The notes below the pieces were generated by a model. The model worked only from the letters and a program-made list of their open reading frames with translations. It searched no databases and was not told the DNA's origin. The position numbers were made by a program, and so were the translations under genes. This document shows, in pieces, positions 45,054 to 52,533 of a stretch of DNA of 52,533 nucleotides (within the stretch, counting starts at the first letter, position 1; each line of letters starts with the position of its first letter). The stretch is from Candidatus Cloacimonetes bacterium 4572_55 (GTDB lineage Bacteria; 4572-55): NCBI GenBank assembly GCA_002084765.1, contig NBMB01000014.1:1-52533 (forward strand), written 5' to 3'.

Positions 45054-45965
45054 ATGCGTTATATTCTGATTTTTATTTTTATATTGTCAATCGCGGGGTG
45101 CGCGGATATTCAGGCGGATTACGATCTTGTTCAGATCGATGTGCCGGACATGGAACCGGTTCAACTGGAACCGATTGGTCGCCTCGACTTTGAGCCTATC
45201 AACGAGGCGTCTGGATTGGTCAAAAGTCGGCAGTGGGACAATACTTTTTGGGTACTCAACGACTCTGGAGATGATCCGCGGATTTTCGCGGTGGATCGTA
45301 ACGGCGAAGTTATCCAGCCGGATTGGGAGAAAAATTATCGCGGCATTGACGTTCCCGACGCTGTCAATGTGGATTGGGAAGCGATTTCCATTGATGGCTC
45401 GAACAATTTGATAATCGCTGACTGCGGAAACAATTCCAATAGCCGCCGAGACCTTTCGCTTTATATCCTGCCAGAGCCAGACCCTACTGAGACGGTGATA
45501 TCCACAGTCGTGAAACAGATATTTTTCCATTTCCCTGATCAAAAAAATTTCCCTGCGTCGGTGAAAAATTACGACGCTGAAGCGGTTTTTTGGAAAAAAG
45601 ATAATTTTTACCTGCTAACCAAGCATCGATCCGATTCCTATACAAAGTTGTATCGGCTGGACCAGATGCGACAGTTTATCTCCAGCCCGCTCACCCTGAT
45701 TTCCAAATTCGACGTCAAAGGTATGGTTACTGGATCGGATATATCAGTAGATGGACGGCGTATGGCAATTTTGACATACAATTCCATCTGGATGTTTGAG
45801 ATTCAAGAAAAGTCGGTCGATTATTTTCATGGGCAGATTTTCTGGCTTCCCATAGAGGCGGAACAATGCGAGGCGATCTGCTTTGACCGCGATGAATTGG
45901 TTATTTGTAACGAGCAACGGGATATCTTTCGAGTTCCGATCTCTGATTTGATCAAACTGAAATAG
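45054..45965 (+). CDS. Lipoprotein with beta-propeller-like repeats
   Basis: 303 residues. Lipobox ILSIAGC puts the acylated Cys at about residue 17. The following region (EASGLVKSRQWDNTFWVLND, SGDDPRIFAVDRNGEVI, VDWEAISIDGSNNLIIADCG, DAEAVFWKKDNFYLLTKHR) resembles repeated WD/SdiA-regulated-like blades of a secreted beta-propeller. Function not known. The ATG at 45054 follows CGGAG; a longer reading from 45033 lacks a good site. Confidence 0.7.
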   Translation: MRYILIFIFILSIAGCADIQADYDLVQIDVPDMEPVQLEPIGRLDFEPINEASGLVKSRQWDNTFWVLNDSGDDPRIFAVDRNGEVIQPDWEKNYRGIDVPDAVNVDWEAISIDGSNNLIIADCGNNSNSRRDLSLYILPEPDPTETVISTVVKQIFFHFPDQKNFPASVKNYDAEAVFWKKDNFYLLTKHRSDSYTKLYRLDQMRQFISSPLTLISKFDVKGMVTGSDISVDGRRMAILTYNSIWMFEIQEKSVDYFHGQIFWLPIEAEQCEAICFDRDELVICNEQRDIFRVPISDLIKLK

Positions 45966-45974
45966 AAAAAACGG

Positions 45975-46100
45975 CACGTGAGCACTTTCATTTTATTATT
46001 CGCACCTTCCGCTGGATCATTTGTGGCGCGAGTATGAAAATAATTCAACATCGTTGGTTCCATGCTGACAAAATCAACGATGTTGAGCAACAACTCTATT
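45975..46100 (-). pseudogene. ISL3-family transposase C-terminal relic
   Basis: On the minus strand the frame reads LNIVDFVSMEPTMLNYFHTR followed by ATNDPAEGANNKMKVL. This matches the ISL3 (IS204/IS1001/IS1096/IS1165) transposase end (family pattern xxxYFxxRxTNxxxEGxNNKIKxxKR). No upstream transposase domain or inverted ends are visible, so it is a dead fragment. It lies between the convergent lipoprotein and hydratase genes. A perfect 11-bp inverted repeat CAACATCGTTG/CAACGATGTTG (46046-46056, 46075-46085) lies inside it. Confidence 0.6.
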
Positions 46101-46150
46101 GAGCTCGTGAATAGTAAAATATTTCTACAATACAAACCGATCCGGATGCG

Positions 46151-46936
46151 TCAATCCATCCTCCAAGAGGGCTTTCGTTTCTCCAGAAAAGCGCTCATTC
46201 CCTCCTGACCTTCCGCGCCAGCCCGCAGTTGCGCAATGCGAACCGCGTTTATCTGCAAAATTGTAGACGTCTCAAACGGGACGAGGCTCTGGACCATCTC
46301 TTTTGCCGCGGCGACCGCGCCTGGCGCGGATGTCAAACATCCTTTTATCAATCGGTTGACCCGATTATCTAACTGTTCAAGCGGAACCGTTTCATGCGCT
46401 AAACCGATCACCTTTGCCCGTGCGGCTGAGAAACGCTCGCCAGTGAGAAATAAGGCTCTGGCATGGCTAAACCCAATTTTGGAAATGACAAAAGACGATA
46501 TCACCGCGGGAGTCAGACCCAACTTGACTTCGCTGAATCCGAATCGAGCCGATTCCGAAGCGATCACCGCGTCGCACACAGCGACAAGCCCCATTCCCCC
46601 ACCGATTGCCGCGCCGTTTATCCGACCGATGACAGGCTTTGGACAATTATTGACCACCTCAAACATCGCGGCCATCTTTAGAGCGTCCGCCCGATTCTCC
46701 TCGAACGTATAACCCGCGGTCGATTTCATCCAGTTCAAATCCGCTCCCGCGCAAAAGGATTTCCCTTTCCCGCTTAAAACAATTGCTCGTACCGTGTCGT
46801 CAGCCCCCAATATTCGGAACAGATCATGCAATTCCCGAATCAAGTCCGGGTTAAAAGCATTATGGATTTCTGGCCGATTCAAATAAATAAAAGCGGCTCC
46901 ATCTTTCTTTTCAATTATCAATGTCTCATAGTTCAT
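46151..46936 (-). CDS. Enoyl-CoA hydratase/isomerase family protein, methylglutaconyl-CoA hydratase-like
   Basis: 261-residue crotonase-fold enzyme. AFIYLNRPEIHNAFNPDLIR, the oxyanion-hole segments SFCAGADLNWMK and GAAIGGGMGLVAVCD, and GLTPAVISSFVISKIG with the catalytic-type Glu region FGFSEVKLG are visible. ADLNWMK is typical of methylglutaconyl-CoA hydratase of leucine breakdown, but other leucine-pathway genes are absent here, so substrate is an inference. It lies downstream of lptE. Confidence 0.85.
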   Translation of the reverse strand: MNYETLIIEKKDGAAFIYLNRPEIHNAFNPDLIRELHDLFRILGADDTVRAIVLSGKGKSFCAGADLNWMKSTAGYTFEENRADALKMAAMFEVVNNCPKPVIGRINGAAIGGGMGLVAVCDAVIASESARFGFSEVKLGLTPAVISSFVISKIGFSHARALFLTGERFSAARAKVIGLAHETVPLEQLDNRVNRLIKGCLTSAPGAVAAAKEMVQSLVPFETSTILQINAVRIAQLRAGAEGQEGMSAFLEKRKPSWRMD

Positions 46937-46960
46937 TTCTTAGGATCCTCGTTTCATATT

Positions 46961-47006
46961 TTATCCGCAGAATTTATCCGCAGATTGCGCGGATTATGCG
47001 GATATA
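46961..47006 (+). repeat. Dispersed ATCCGCAGATT repeat between hydratase and lptE
   Basis: TTATCCGCAGAATTTATCCGCAGATTGCGCGGATTATGCGGATA (quoted in parts: TTATCCGCAGAA, TTTATCCGCAGATTGCGC, GGATTATGCGGATA) contains two ATCCGCAGA cores and an inverted ATCCGC/GCGGAT pair. Confidence 0.6.
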
Positions 47007-47013
47007 AAAAAAA

Positions 47014-47520
47014 TTACCAATTTTCCGTGGCTTTAATCACCATATCCCGAGCCGCTTTATCGATCAGTTGCTCGAGAGCCTCCTCCTCGCCCAGGTCGTC
47101 TTGGGACTCGTCCACCTCATAGAATTCAAACGAGGCAAATCCAGACTGTTGCCAGATCACTTGATCCGCTACCAGGTTCGTAAATTCACACTTTATGATT
47201 AAAGTGATTTTGTAATCGATCGGATTTTCGCTTTCATCGTAATTGGCAACTTCTCGGGTGTATCGCCTCAAGCTGCCGATAAAAATCGAATCGCTGTTCT
47301 CTTCGTCGGCTAATGTCAGCCGTGTGGTGCGGGTAAATTCTTCCTGCAGCGTTTCCGTAATCCGTTCCTTGATATCAATGTTGGTCTCCTCTCCCTGCAA
47401 CTCCGATTCAAAGATAGGAATATATACCGTCTTTATTTCCGGCGGTAAACTCCCGCTCCGGAAGGAATAGACGCCGCAGTGCAGAAGCAAGAGCGGCAAG
47501 AGCCATAGCATTTTTTTCAT
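47014..47520 (-). CDS. lptE: LPS-assembly lipoprotein LptE-like
   Basis: 168 residues with a short signal peptide and lipobox-like LLLLHCG (Cys at about residue 15). GSLPPEIKTVYIPIFESELQ, then EERITETLQEEFTRTTRLTL, is the LptE family pattern. LptE plugs and folds the LptD barrel that inserts lipopolysaccharide in the outer membrane. It indicates an LPS-type Gram-negative envelope. No lptD is in the window. Confidence 0.85.
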   Translation of the reverse strand: MKKMLWLLPLLLLHCGVYSFRSGSLPPEIKTVYIPIFESELQGEETNIDIKERITETLQEEFTRTTRLTLADEENSDSIFIGSLRRYTREVANYDESENPIDYKITLIIKCEFTNLVADQVIWQQSGFASFEFYEVDESQDDLGEEEALEQLIDKAARDMVIKATENW

Positions 47521-47621
47521 GGACCGTCCTCAAATAGCAAAAAATAACAAAAAAGCGACGTATCACTTTCTATTTTTATTCGTTTCAACATGTCGGATAT
47601 TTCGTACTCGAAAACTCTCGG

Positions 47622-48902
47622 TCACTCGTTGGAGTGGGTGGAAAGCAACTTAGCTTTGCTGAGACCGTATTCCGCCTCGACCTTTAACTGAAGCTCGGTT
47701 TTCCGCTGATCCAGCCGTTGCTCGATTTTTGCAACGCCTCGCTCGATCATCTCGATCTGTTCTTTTTTGCGCAGGATTCGGCTCATCATCCGGTCCGCGT
47801 CTCCGCTGGAAAGATAGACCAAAGCCTCTTCCAGATCTCGGATTTCATTGTTCATCTCTTCCGATTTTTCTCGTTCCTCCGCTATTTGCGCCTCAATGCC
47901 GAGGATTTTTGCCTCGGAGTCAAAGTCAGCGATAAGGCGGAAGAAATTCTCAAACCGTTCCACCGCGAAGATCGGGTCTTCCATATCCAGATAGCAAACG
48001 CCTTGCAAAAACTCCGCCTCTCCGAGATAGATACTCTGGGGATATTGGTCGATCAATTTCTTTGCGTAATCCACAGTCTTTTCATATTCCAAAACCATAA
48101 AATGGGACCAGGCCATCCCGAGATAGCGACGGTCGCCCAACAGTTCCCAACTTTTTATGGACGCGTAAGAGTCCAATGCTGGATAGAACTCCCCTTGTTG
48201 AAAATAGAACTCCGCCAGCTTTAACCTCGCCTGATCCTTTAGCATAACAATCTCTTCTGGCTTGTTGTGGATAGAAATCGGCGAATCCAATACCCGCTTA
48301 AAATATTTCTCGATCGACTCCCGATCATCCTGAGCAATACCGATTATTCCCTTTAAATACGCGATATAAACCGGATGAGGCGGCTCTGCTTTCCGCTCCT
48401 CCATCCGTATGAGATACCGATTTGCCCGGCTGAAATCTCCCGCCATATACCACGCCTCTGCCATACGAAACAAAATTTCCGTATAAGCGGACGTCACCCA
48501 ATAGCGCAACGTGTAGCCCTGGGTCAACTGATCCGCCTCTTCTATTTTTCCCAGAATAATCTTGGTCTCGATCAGATAGGAGAAAAGGTCGTCGATATAC
48601 TTGTTAAAATAAGGCGTTCGATCCTCTTGCCACAACTTTTGCAGACGTTTTTCCGCCTGCTCATAGTCTCGGCGATAAAAATGAGACTTGCCGATATTCA
48701 GAACAGCTACAGAATGGCGAGCGTCATCCGGGTAGGTATCCAAAAATCGATTGAATTGGAGAATCGCGGCTCCGTACAGCTCCTTTTCATAGAAAAGCTG
48801 CCCCCTGGAAAACTGGCTCTCCGCGTCTGCCAGAGCTGAGCCAATATCGATAAAAACAATACAAAAGAAAAGCCATATCAGGAGCTTGACAAATTGCCGC
48901 AT
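47622..48902 (-). CDS. Exported TPR protein with C-terminal coiled coil
   Basis: 426 residues. The signal peptide (LLIWLFFCIVFIDIGSALA) is followed by TPR-like units (QFSRGQLFYEKELYGAAILQ, FNRFLDTYPDD, GDFSRANRYLIRMEE, YAKKLIDQYPQSIYLGEAEF) to about residue 310, and a charged C-terminal coiled coil from about 325 (EMNNEIRDLEEALVYLSSG, IEMIERGVAKIEQRLDQR). No enzymatic motif. It ends three bases before... its start lies three bases after the stop of the outer-membrane barrel gene, so the two are tightly coupled. Confidence 0.8.
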   Translation of the reverse strand: MRQFVKLLIWLFFCIVFIDIGSALADAESQFSRGQLFYEKELYGAAILQFNRFLDTYPDDARHSVAVLNIGKSHFYRRDYEQAEKRLQKLWQEDRTPYFNKYIDDLFSYLIETKIILGKIEEADQLTQGYTLRYWVTSAYTEILFRMAEAWYMAGDFSRANRYLIRMEERKAEPPHPVYIAYLKGIIGIAQDDRESIEKYFKRVLDSPISIHNKPEEIVMLKDQARLKLAEFYFQQGEFYPALDSYASIKSWELLGDRRYLGMAWSHFMVLEYEKTVDYAKKLIDQYPQSIYLGEAEFLQGVCYLDMEDPIFAVERFENFFRLIADFDSEAKILGIEAQIAEEREKSEEMNNEIRDLEEALVYLSSGDADRMMSRILRKKEQIEMIERGVAKIEQRLDQRKTELQLKVEAEYGLSKAKLLSTHSNE

Positions 48903-48905
48903 GGG

Positions 48906-49949
48906 TCAATCCTCCTCTTTTTCGATTAGCCGCTTCAGTTCTTCGATATCTTCTTCCACTTTCCGCCTATCTTCCTCTAACGACTTGAGACGCTGCTCCT
49001 CTTCCTGGCGGATACGTTCCAGCAACAGCATCCGTTTGCGGCGCTGTTCCTCTTTATTGAAAAAGAAAACTTTCTTTATCGAGGCGATTATTTTCCAATC
49101 GTGATAGTCAGCAACAAGAGGAGTGCCAGGGTCGTCGTCCGAGAGTGACTGCTCATAACCCAGATCCAACGTCAGACCAAATGGAATGGGAAAGCGCGAG
49201 CCAATGCTGAGACGCTGAGACTGTTCCTTTGACGCCAGACTGTCGGTCTCGATAAAATTTTCTCGCGTATATTCTGCCATCAGCACAACCTTACGGAAAG
49301 AAAACTTGGCACCCATGCCCAACAAAATCTGATCCTTATTATCTAAAGGAATCGGATTATCGTCGTCGTCTCCGTTCCATTTCATATAGCCTGCGTTTCC
49401 ATAAAGTTTCAGATGGGAATTTTTTGGCTTTGCGTCCCATGTATAAAGGATCTTGGCTCCAAAGGACGCGCCAGACCCTGAATACGGCTCAAAGGGAATC
49501 GGATGTTGATCCGCACTCGGAAGGACGGCAAATCCTGTCAGACCCACATAGTTGTTTTTCCCGAAATATTGGGGAATCCCATATCGAAGACCAATCCGAG
49601 TATCGCCAATGGGTCCCCATATCGCAGAGGTATAGTCATCCTGCCAGGGGACAAACTCAACCGCCAGATCGACTGCTTTGAGCAGTCCATAAGTCCCGGT
49701 CACAGCAACGGTAGTGAAAGAGTTGACACGCCCCCCCTCGGTATCCTTATCATGATCCTTACGAAAATGCGACGCTTGATAAAAATTTAGGCTCAAGACC
49801 TTTTGACCGATTGTCTCCGCGGATTGAACCCGAAACAAGTCTTTCCCGTGCGTCATATATTGTGCGGACAATGGGTCGGCAACGAGAAACAGGATCAACA
49901 ATCCGGCAAAAATAAAAATTTTAAAATGAACGGCAATAAGTTTCCTCAA
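48906..49949 (-). CDS. Outer-membrane beta-barrel protein with helical C-terminal tail
   Basis: 347 residues. After a signal peptide (FAGLLILFLVADPLSA) alternating beta strands suggest a barrel from about residue 30 to 295 (TTVAVTGTYGLLKAVDLAVE, GDTRIGLRYGIPQYF, FGLTLDLGYEQSL). Unusually, after the last strand a basic/acidic helix of about 55 residues follows (RQEEEQRLKSLEEDRRKVEE), which would lie in the periplasm. The start is TTG 49949, with GAGGAGG 8 bases upstream. First gene of the minus-strand operon; family not identified. Confidence 0.75.
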   Translation of the reverse strand: MRKLIAVHFKIFIFAGLLILFLVADPLSAQYMTHGKDLFRVQSAETIGQKVLSLNFYQASHFRKDHDKDTEGGRVNSFTTVAVTGTYGLLKAVDLAVEFVPWQDDYTSAIWGPIGDTRIGLRYGIPQYFGKNNYVGLTGFAVLPSADQHPIPFEPYSGSGASFGAKILYTWDAKPKNSHLKLYGNAGYMKWNGDDDDNPIPLDNKDQILLGMGAKFSFRKVVLMAEYTRENFIETDSLASKEQSQRLSIGSRFPIPFGLTLDLGYEQSLSDDDPGTPLVADYHDWKIIASIKKVFFFNKEEQRRKRMLLLERIRQEEEQRLKSLEEDRRKVEEDIEELKRLIEKEED

Positions 49950-50127
49950 AATAATGACCTCCTCGCTCGACGATTTCGAATAAATAATTTTGATGTGATG
50001 AATAGGGTTGATCGGGCTACCATATTTATCCCGATTATTCTATCTATCATATCAAACTATCATATACACCAAAAAAATATGGGCAAAAAAAAATTGAATA
50101 GTTCATGTGACCATAGACAACAGATAA

Positions 50128-50156
50128 AATGTAATAAGATTCTGCTGGCTTGTCAA
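50128..50156 (-). promoter_or_regulatory. Promoter of the outer-membrane barrel operon
   Basis: On the minus strand TTGACA (50151-50156), 17-base spacer, TACATT (50128-50133). About 180 bases before the start codon. Confidence 0.55.
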
Positions 50157-50238
50157 CAAAATGCCGAAGTTCGAGTCAAAGAAACGAAAAGAATTTTTTT
50201 TTGATCGAAAAAAACGTCGAATTATTCGGGGCGGGAGG

Positions 50239-50267
50239 TTGACTTTTTGAAAAAAAACCTTTATTAT
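50239..50267 (+). promoter_or_regulatory. Promoter of the amidohydrolase gene
   Basis: TTGACT (50239-50244), 17-base A-rich spacer, TATTAT (50262-50267), 83 bases before the ATG. Confidence 0.65.
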
Positions 50268-50349
50268 AAATTAGTACTCGCTATTGTATTGCCTGATTAC
50301 GGAAAAATTTCAAATCAGGCCACATGAGAATATTGAATCGGGAGGCAAA

Positions 50350-51573
50350 ATGCACTACCGAATATTGAGCGACTGTCTCATCACACCGAAGCATGTCATG
50401 GATCGCGCGACCGTCGAGATTTGCGGGCGTCGGATCAAAGCTGTTCATGATCAATTTGTTGAAGATCGGGAAATCCCCACGCTGGACGCGAGGGGTAAAC
50501 TGGTCGCGCCTGCCTTTATTAACGCCCACGACCACTTCTTAGGCACATGGACGCCGAGGGTGGGGAGAGGTCACTATTTCCATTGGGCGCACTGGAACGC
50601 GGATCTAAAAAGTTCAGACGTCACTCAAGATCGGTCAAAAACGAGCGATCTTGACCGATACATCATGGCGAGCTACAAATCGATATGTGCCGGTGTGACA
50701 ACTGCTTCCGACCACATTCCGCATGAAATAAACGATCCTTTTGTCGAGCGTATGCCAATTCGCATCCTGACCGACTACACGCTGGCGCACGCAGTATCGG
50801 ACATGCGTTTGGATTGGGGAAACGGCATTCAGATAGAATATGAACAGTCGGAAGGTAAGAAGCCCTTTATCACACACTGCAACGAGGGCTTTGACGCAGA
50901 TAGCAAGGACGAGGTCTATGAACTCCATCGGCTCGGAGTGCTGCAACGAAACACGGTATTGATCCACGGCGTAGCTTTGAACGACGACGACATCCGGCTC
51001 ATGGCTCAGCAAGAGGCTTCATTGGTCTGGTGTCCGGTTTCCAATATGTTTATGTATAACGTCACGGCTGATGTGCCGCGCTTGCAAAAAGCCGGGGTAA
51101 ATGTGGCTCTCGGCACAGATTCCTGCGCGACTGGCGGACTCCACTTGATGGCGGAGCTGCAATACGCTAAGGAAGTTGCGGCGTCCTGGGATTACGGCGA
51201 AATCAGTGACCGAGATTATCTGAATATGGTCACGATCAATGCGGCAAAGGCACTGATGATCCATGATAAATTAGGCTCTGTGGAAGCGGGTAAGCTCGCT
51301 GATCTGCTGGTCTTGGAACGGAAAGCAAAAGACCCTTACGCCGCGGCTACCGACTGTCTGCCAGCGGATATCCGACTGCTCACAATGTCTGGAAAACCTC
51401 TGTTGGGCGAACCCGGGTTTCAGAATTTATTCGATCAGTCTAAAGAGACATACTCGACCGTGGCTATACAGGGTCAAAGACGGCTGATTATCGGCGAACC
51501 CATGAAGGTTGTGGAACGAGTCCGTCACGCAGTCGGGTCCCATAAAGAGTTGCCCTTTCTGCCCTTTGCCTAA
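50350..51573 (+). CDS. Metal-dependent amidohydrolase of the deaminase/chlorohydrolase type
   Basis: 407 residues. Amidohydrolase motifs: metal-binding HDH in FINAHDHFLGTW, His in KPFITHCNEGFDADS, His in NTVLIHGVALNDDD, and Asp in GTDSCATGGLHLMAELQYA; the C-terminal IHDKLGSVEAGKLADLLVLE is the family beta-sandwich end. Similar enzymes deaminate or hydrolyse cyclic amines or nucleobase-like compounds; the substrate here is not predictable. ATG 50350 follows GGGAGG. The gene stands alone with its own promoter and possible terminator. Confidence 0.85.
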   Translation: MHYRILSDCLITPKHVMDRATVEICGRRIKAVHDQFVEDREIPTLDARGKLVAPAFINAHDHFLGTWTPRVGRGHYFHWAHWNADLKSSDVTQDRSKTSDLDRYIMASYKSICAGVTTASDHIPHEINDPFVERMPIRILTDYTLAHAVSDMRLDWGNGIQIEYEQSEGKKPFITHCNEGFDADSKDEVYELHRLGVLQRNTVLIHGVALNDDDIRLMAQQEASLVWCPVSNMFMYNVTADVPRLQKAGVNVALGTDSCATGGLHLMAELQYAKEVAASWDYGEISDRDYLNMVTINAAKALMIHDKLGSVEAGKLADLLVLERKAKDPYAAATDCLPADIRLLTMSGKPLLGEPGFQNLFDQSKETYSTVAIQGQRRLIIGEPMKVVERVRHAVGSHKELPFLPFA

Positions 51574-51576
51574 AAG

Positions 51577-51626
51577 AACGTCTAATCTTCGGTGGTCTCC
51601 CTACAGAGAAGATCATTGGCGTTTTT
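51577..51626 (+). terminator. Imperfect terminator after the amidohydrolase
   Basis: AACGTCTAATCTTC can pair, with bulges, with GAAGATCATTGGCGTT, followed by TTTTT. Confidence 0.4.
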
Positions 51627-51632
51627 GCTTCG

Positions 51633-51712
51633 ATCCGCTGATTACGCTAATTTAAGATTTAAAAACCCTAAGGGTCTTCGAAGGCCCTTAGGGGTTCGCG
51701 CAGACCATATCA
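51633..51712 (+). repeat. Dispersed GATCCGC repeat, composite form with hairpin
   Basis: GATCCGCTGATTACGCTAAT, then TTTAAGATTTAAAA, then AACCCTAAGGG(51664-51674)/CCCTTAGGGGTT hairpin and CGCGCA. It is the same ordered composite as the minus-strand copy at 18345-18412. No coding capacity. Confidence 0.7.
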
Positions 51713-51772
51713 CCGGATCAGAACCCTCTTTCGAATCGCCTCAAATTTCCCTCTACTGCACAAAACGCTAAT

Positions 51773-52006
51773 TTATACGGATACAACTTTCATATTCCGC
51801 CAGTTTTTTATAAGCATAATAAATCCATAAATCCCACTAATTAACAAAATACTATCTTCGTAAACAGAGAACATTAATATTTCTGGTAGTGAAAACAAGG
51901 ACCAAAAGAGAAGCAACCCATAGAGTATCTTATTGACTTTTGGAAGAGAGATTGTCATCATAACTAAAGCCAGTGACGTGCTAGGACAAGGATATGTCCC
52001 AATCAT
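51773..52006 (-). pseudogene. DUF6064-like membrane protein, C-terminal fragment
   Basis: 77 residues with two hydrophobic segments. MIGTYPCPSTSLALVMMT, KVNKILYGLLLFWSLFSLP and LISGIYGFIMLIKNW resemble the C-terminal end of DUF6064-type integral membrane proteins (pattern IGxYPCPT...FPKV). The N-terminal part of that family is absent: upstream sequence becomes the attC-like core. Probably a gene fragment carried in mobile DNA. Confidence 0.5.
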
Positions 52007-52009
52007 TTG

Positions 52010-52037
52010 CGTCCGGTGCAGTGCCGGGTTATGCCTT
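52010..52037 (-). other. Integron attC-like half site
   Basis: On the minus strand GCATAACCCGGCACTGCACC followed by GGACGC resembles the R''-L'' half of an integron attC site (family pattern RYYYAAC ... GGACGC). The complementary half ending GTTRRRY is not seen. It lies 7 bases after the stop of the restriction-modification fragment, as attC sites usually follow cassette genes closely. Confidence 0.35.
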
Positions 52038-52044
52038 TTGAGTT

Positions 52045-52533
52045 TTATGATAAGTCGTTTATTTTCTCTGCATTTAACTTAAATATTTCATCATTATAAG
52101 ACTTTGAATCGTTATATTTCCAGCCGTAACAATCACACACAGCTTTATCAAGCTTCTTATGTAATTTGAAAAGATTACTGGAAGGCTCAAGAAAAAAATT
52201 GTTATAAAATTTTGTCATTGTGCATTTGCGGGATATTGCTTCCCTGGTCCGAAAATTTTCAAGTTCTCTCATTATGCCTCTGACTTTTTCTTTCTTACTC
52301 TTCTTTACATTATCCGGAAATGGGAAAGTCATAAAACAAGTTGTGTTAGTGTAACGAGTTCTGTCTTCCAAAGTTGATCTTTGTGCCAATACCCAGCCCA
52401 AATGCAGTTTGGAGTTCAATATTCCAAGCACAAAGAAATCATCACTTGCGATTACCATATTAGCCTCACAAGGCAGGATTGAAATATCAATTGACCGAAA
52501 ACATGTGTATTTTGCTATTTTGGGCAGGCAGAA
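52045..52533 (-). CDS. MmeI-like type II restriction-modification/DNA methyltransferase, C-terminal part (cut by window end)
   Basis: The frame is open from 52533 (window end) to the TAA whose complement is 52045-52047, giving 162 residues with no start. FFVLGILNSKLHLGWVLAQR, RTRYTNTTCFMTFPFPDNV and LHKKLDKAVCDCYGWKYN match the target-recognition region and C-terminal end of MmeI-like type IIG/IIL enzymes that fuse methyltransferase and nuclease. The catalytic NPPY-type motif would be upstream, outside the window. Low GC and Lys/Asn-rich, unlike neighbours, consistent with acquired DNA. Confidence 0.75.
   Translation of the reverse strand, partial: FCLPKIAKYTCFRSIDISILPCEANMVIASDDFFVLGILNSKLHLGWVLAQRSTLEDRTRYTNTTCFMTFPFPDNVKKSKKEKVRGIMRELENFRTREAISRKCTMTKFYNNFFLEPSSNLFKLHKKLDKAVCDCYGWKYNDSKSYNDEIFKLNAEKINDLS

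Larger units (their letters stand above)
49950..50349. other. Divergent intergenic region with two promoters
   Basis: 400 bases without a gene, AT-rich. It contains a minus-strand promoter (50128-50156) for the outer-membrane barrel operon and a plus-strand promoter (50239-50267) for the amidohydrolase. Poly-T and poly-A tracts near 50070-50090 and 50190-50260. No RNA gene or ORF is seen. Confidence 0.7.

Noticed and set aside
46571-46712. Plus-strand frame of 158 codons (46236-46712) opposite the enoyl-CoA hydratase
   Set aside because: Antisense shadow of a clear crotonase-family gene; no start signals.

Overview
The window is a bacterial chromosome segment from an uncultivated-looking Gram-negative lineage. 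An LptE-type lipopolysaccharide-assembly lipoprotein, several lipoproteins and an outer-membrane barrel show a double membrane. The gene set (LolB/DUF4292-like lipoprotein, large TPR proteins, a secreted dockerin-bearing protein, 61-residue zinc-type S14) resembles the wider Fibrobacteres-Chlorobi-Bacteroidetes grouping or a neighbouring candidate phylum. That placement is inference; no rRNA gene is present to settle it.

Layout. 1-15328 (+): end of tuf, then the S10-spc-alpha ribosomal superoperon (rpsJ to rplQ with secY, infA, rpoA), closed by a strong intrinsic terminator at about 15400. adk and map, often found between secY and infA, are absent. 15487-18265 (+): mutL-miaA. 18405-22798 (-): rnhB, a 1001-residue periplasmic TPR protein and dtd. 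23085-31010 (+): one 2641-residue secreted multidomain protein with its own promoter. 31146-36105 (-): yqeK, LytR_C-domain protein, rsfS, hisD and a hybrid histidine kinase. 36478-40939 (+): Deg/HtrA protease, enolase, FtsB-like protein, queA. 41021-41824 (-): solute-binding protein. 42137-45965 (+): a 5'-damaged tdk, DUF4292-like lipoprotein, asnS and another lipoprotein. 46151-49949 (-): enoyl-CoA hydratase, lptE, TPR/coiled-coil protein and outer-membrane barrel. 50350-51573 (+): amidohydrolase. 51773-52533 (-): accessory debris, namely a DUF6064-like fragment, an attC-like half site and the 3' end of an MmeI-like restriction-modification gene.

Most notable observation. At least five, probably six, junctions of the ribosomal superoperon (before rplC, rpsC, rpsQ, rplE, infA and rplQ) contain short co-oriented relics of the 3' end of an IS200/IS605-type tnpB gene. 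Their translations still read as the TnpB C-terminus (DRDVNAAINL, then ACGEN, then [10 protein letters not shown]). They keep stem-loops in which substitutions preserve pairing, and each ends within a few bases of the Shine-Dalgarno/start region of the next ribosomal gene. In IS200/IS605 elements this is the segment that carries the omega/reRNA scaffold and the right-end hairpin. The superoperon is therefore studded with orphan, structured transposon ends that may now act as leaders, processing sites or guide-RNA-like elements. No full TnpB or TnpA is present here.

Other dispersed DNA includes a GATCCGCAGATTACGCAGATTA-type repeat at several gene ends, a tandem version of it that abuts a truncated tdk, an ISL3-type transposase relic between convergent genes, and REP-like palindromes.
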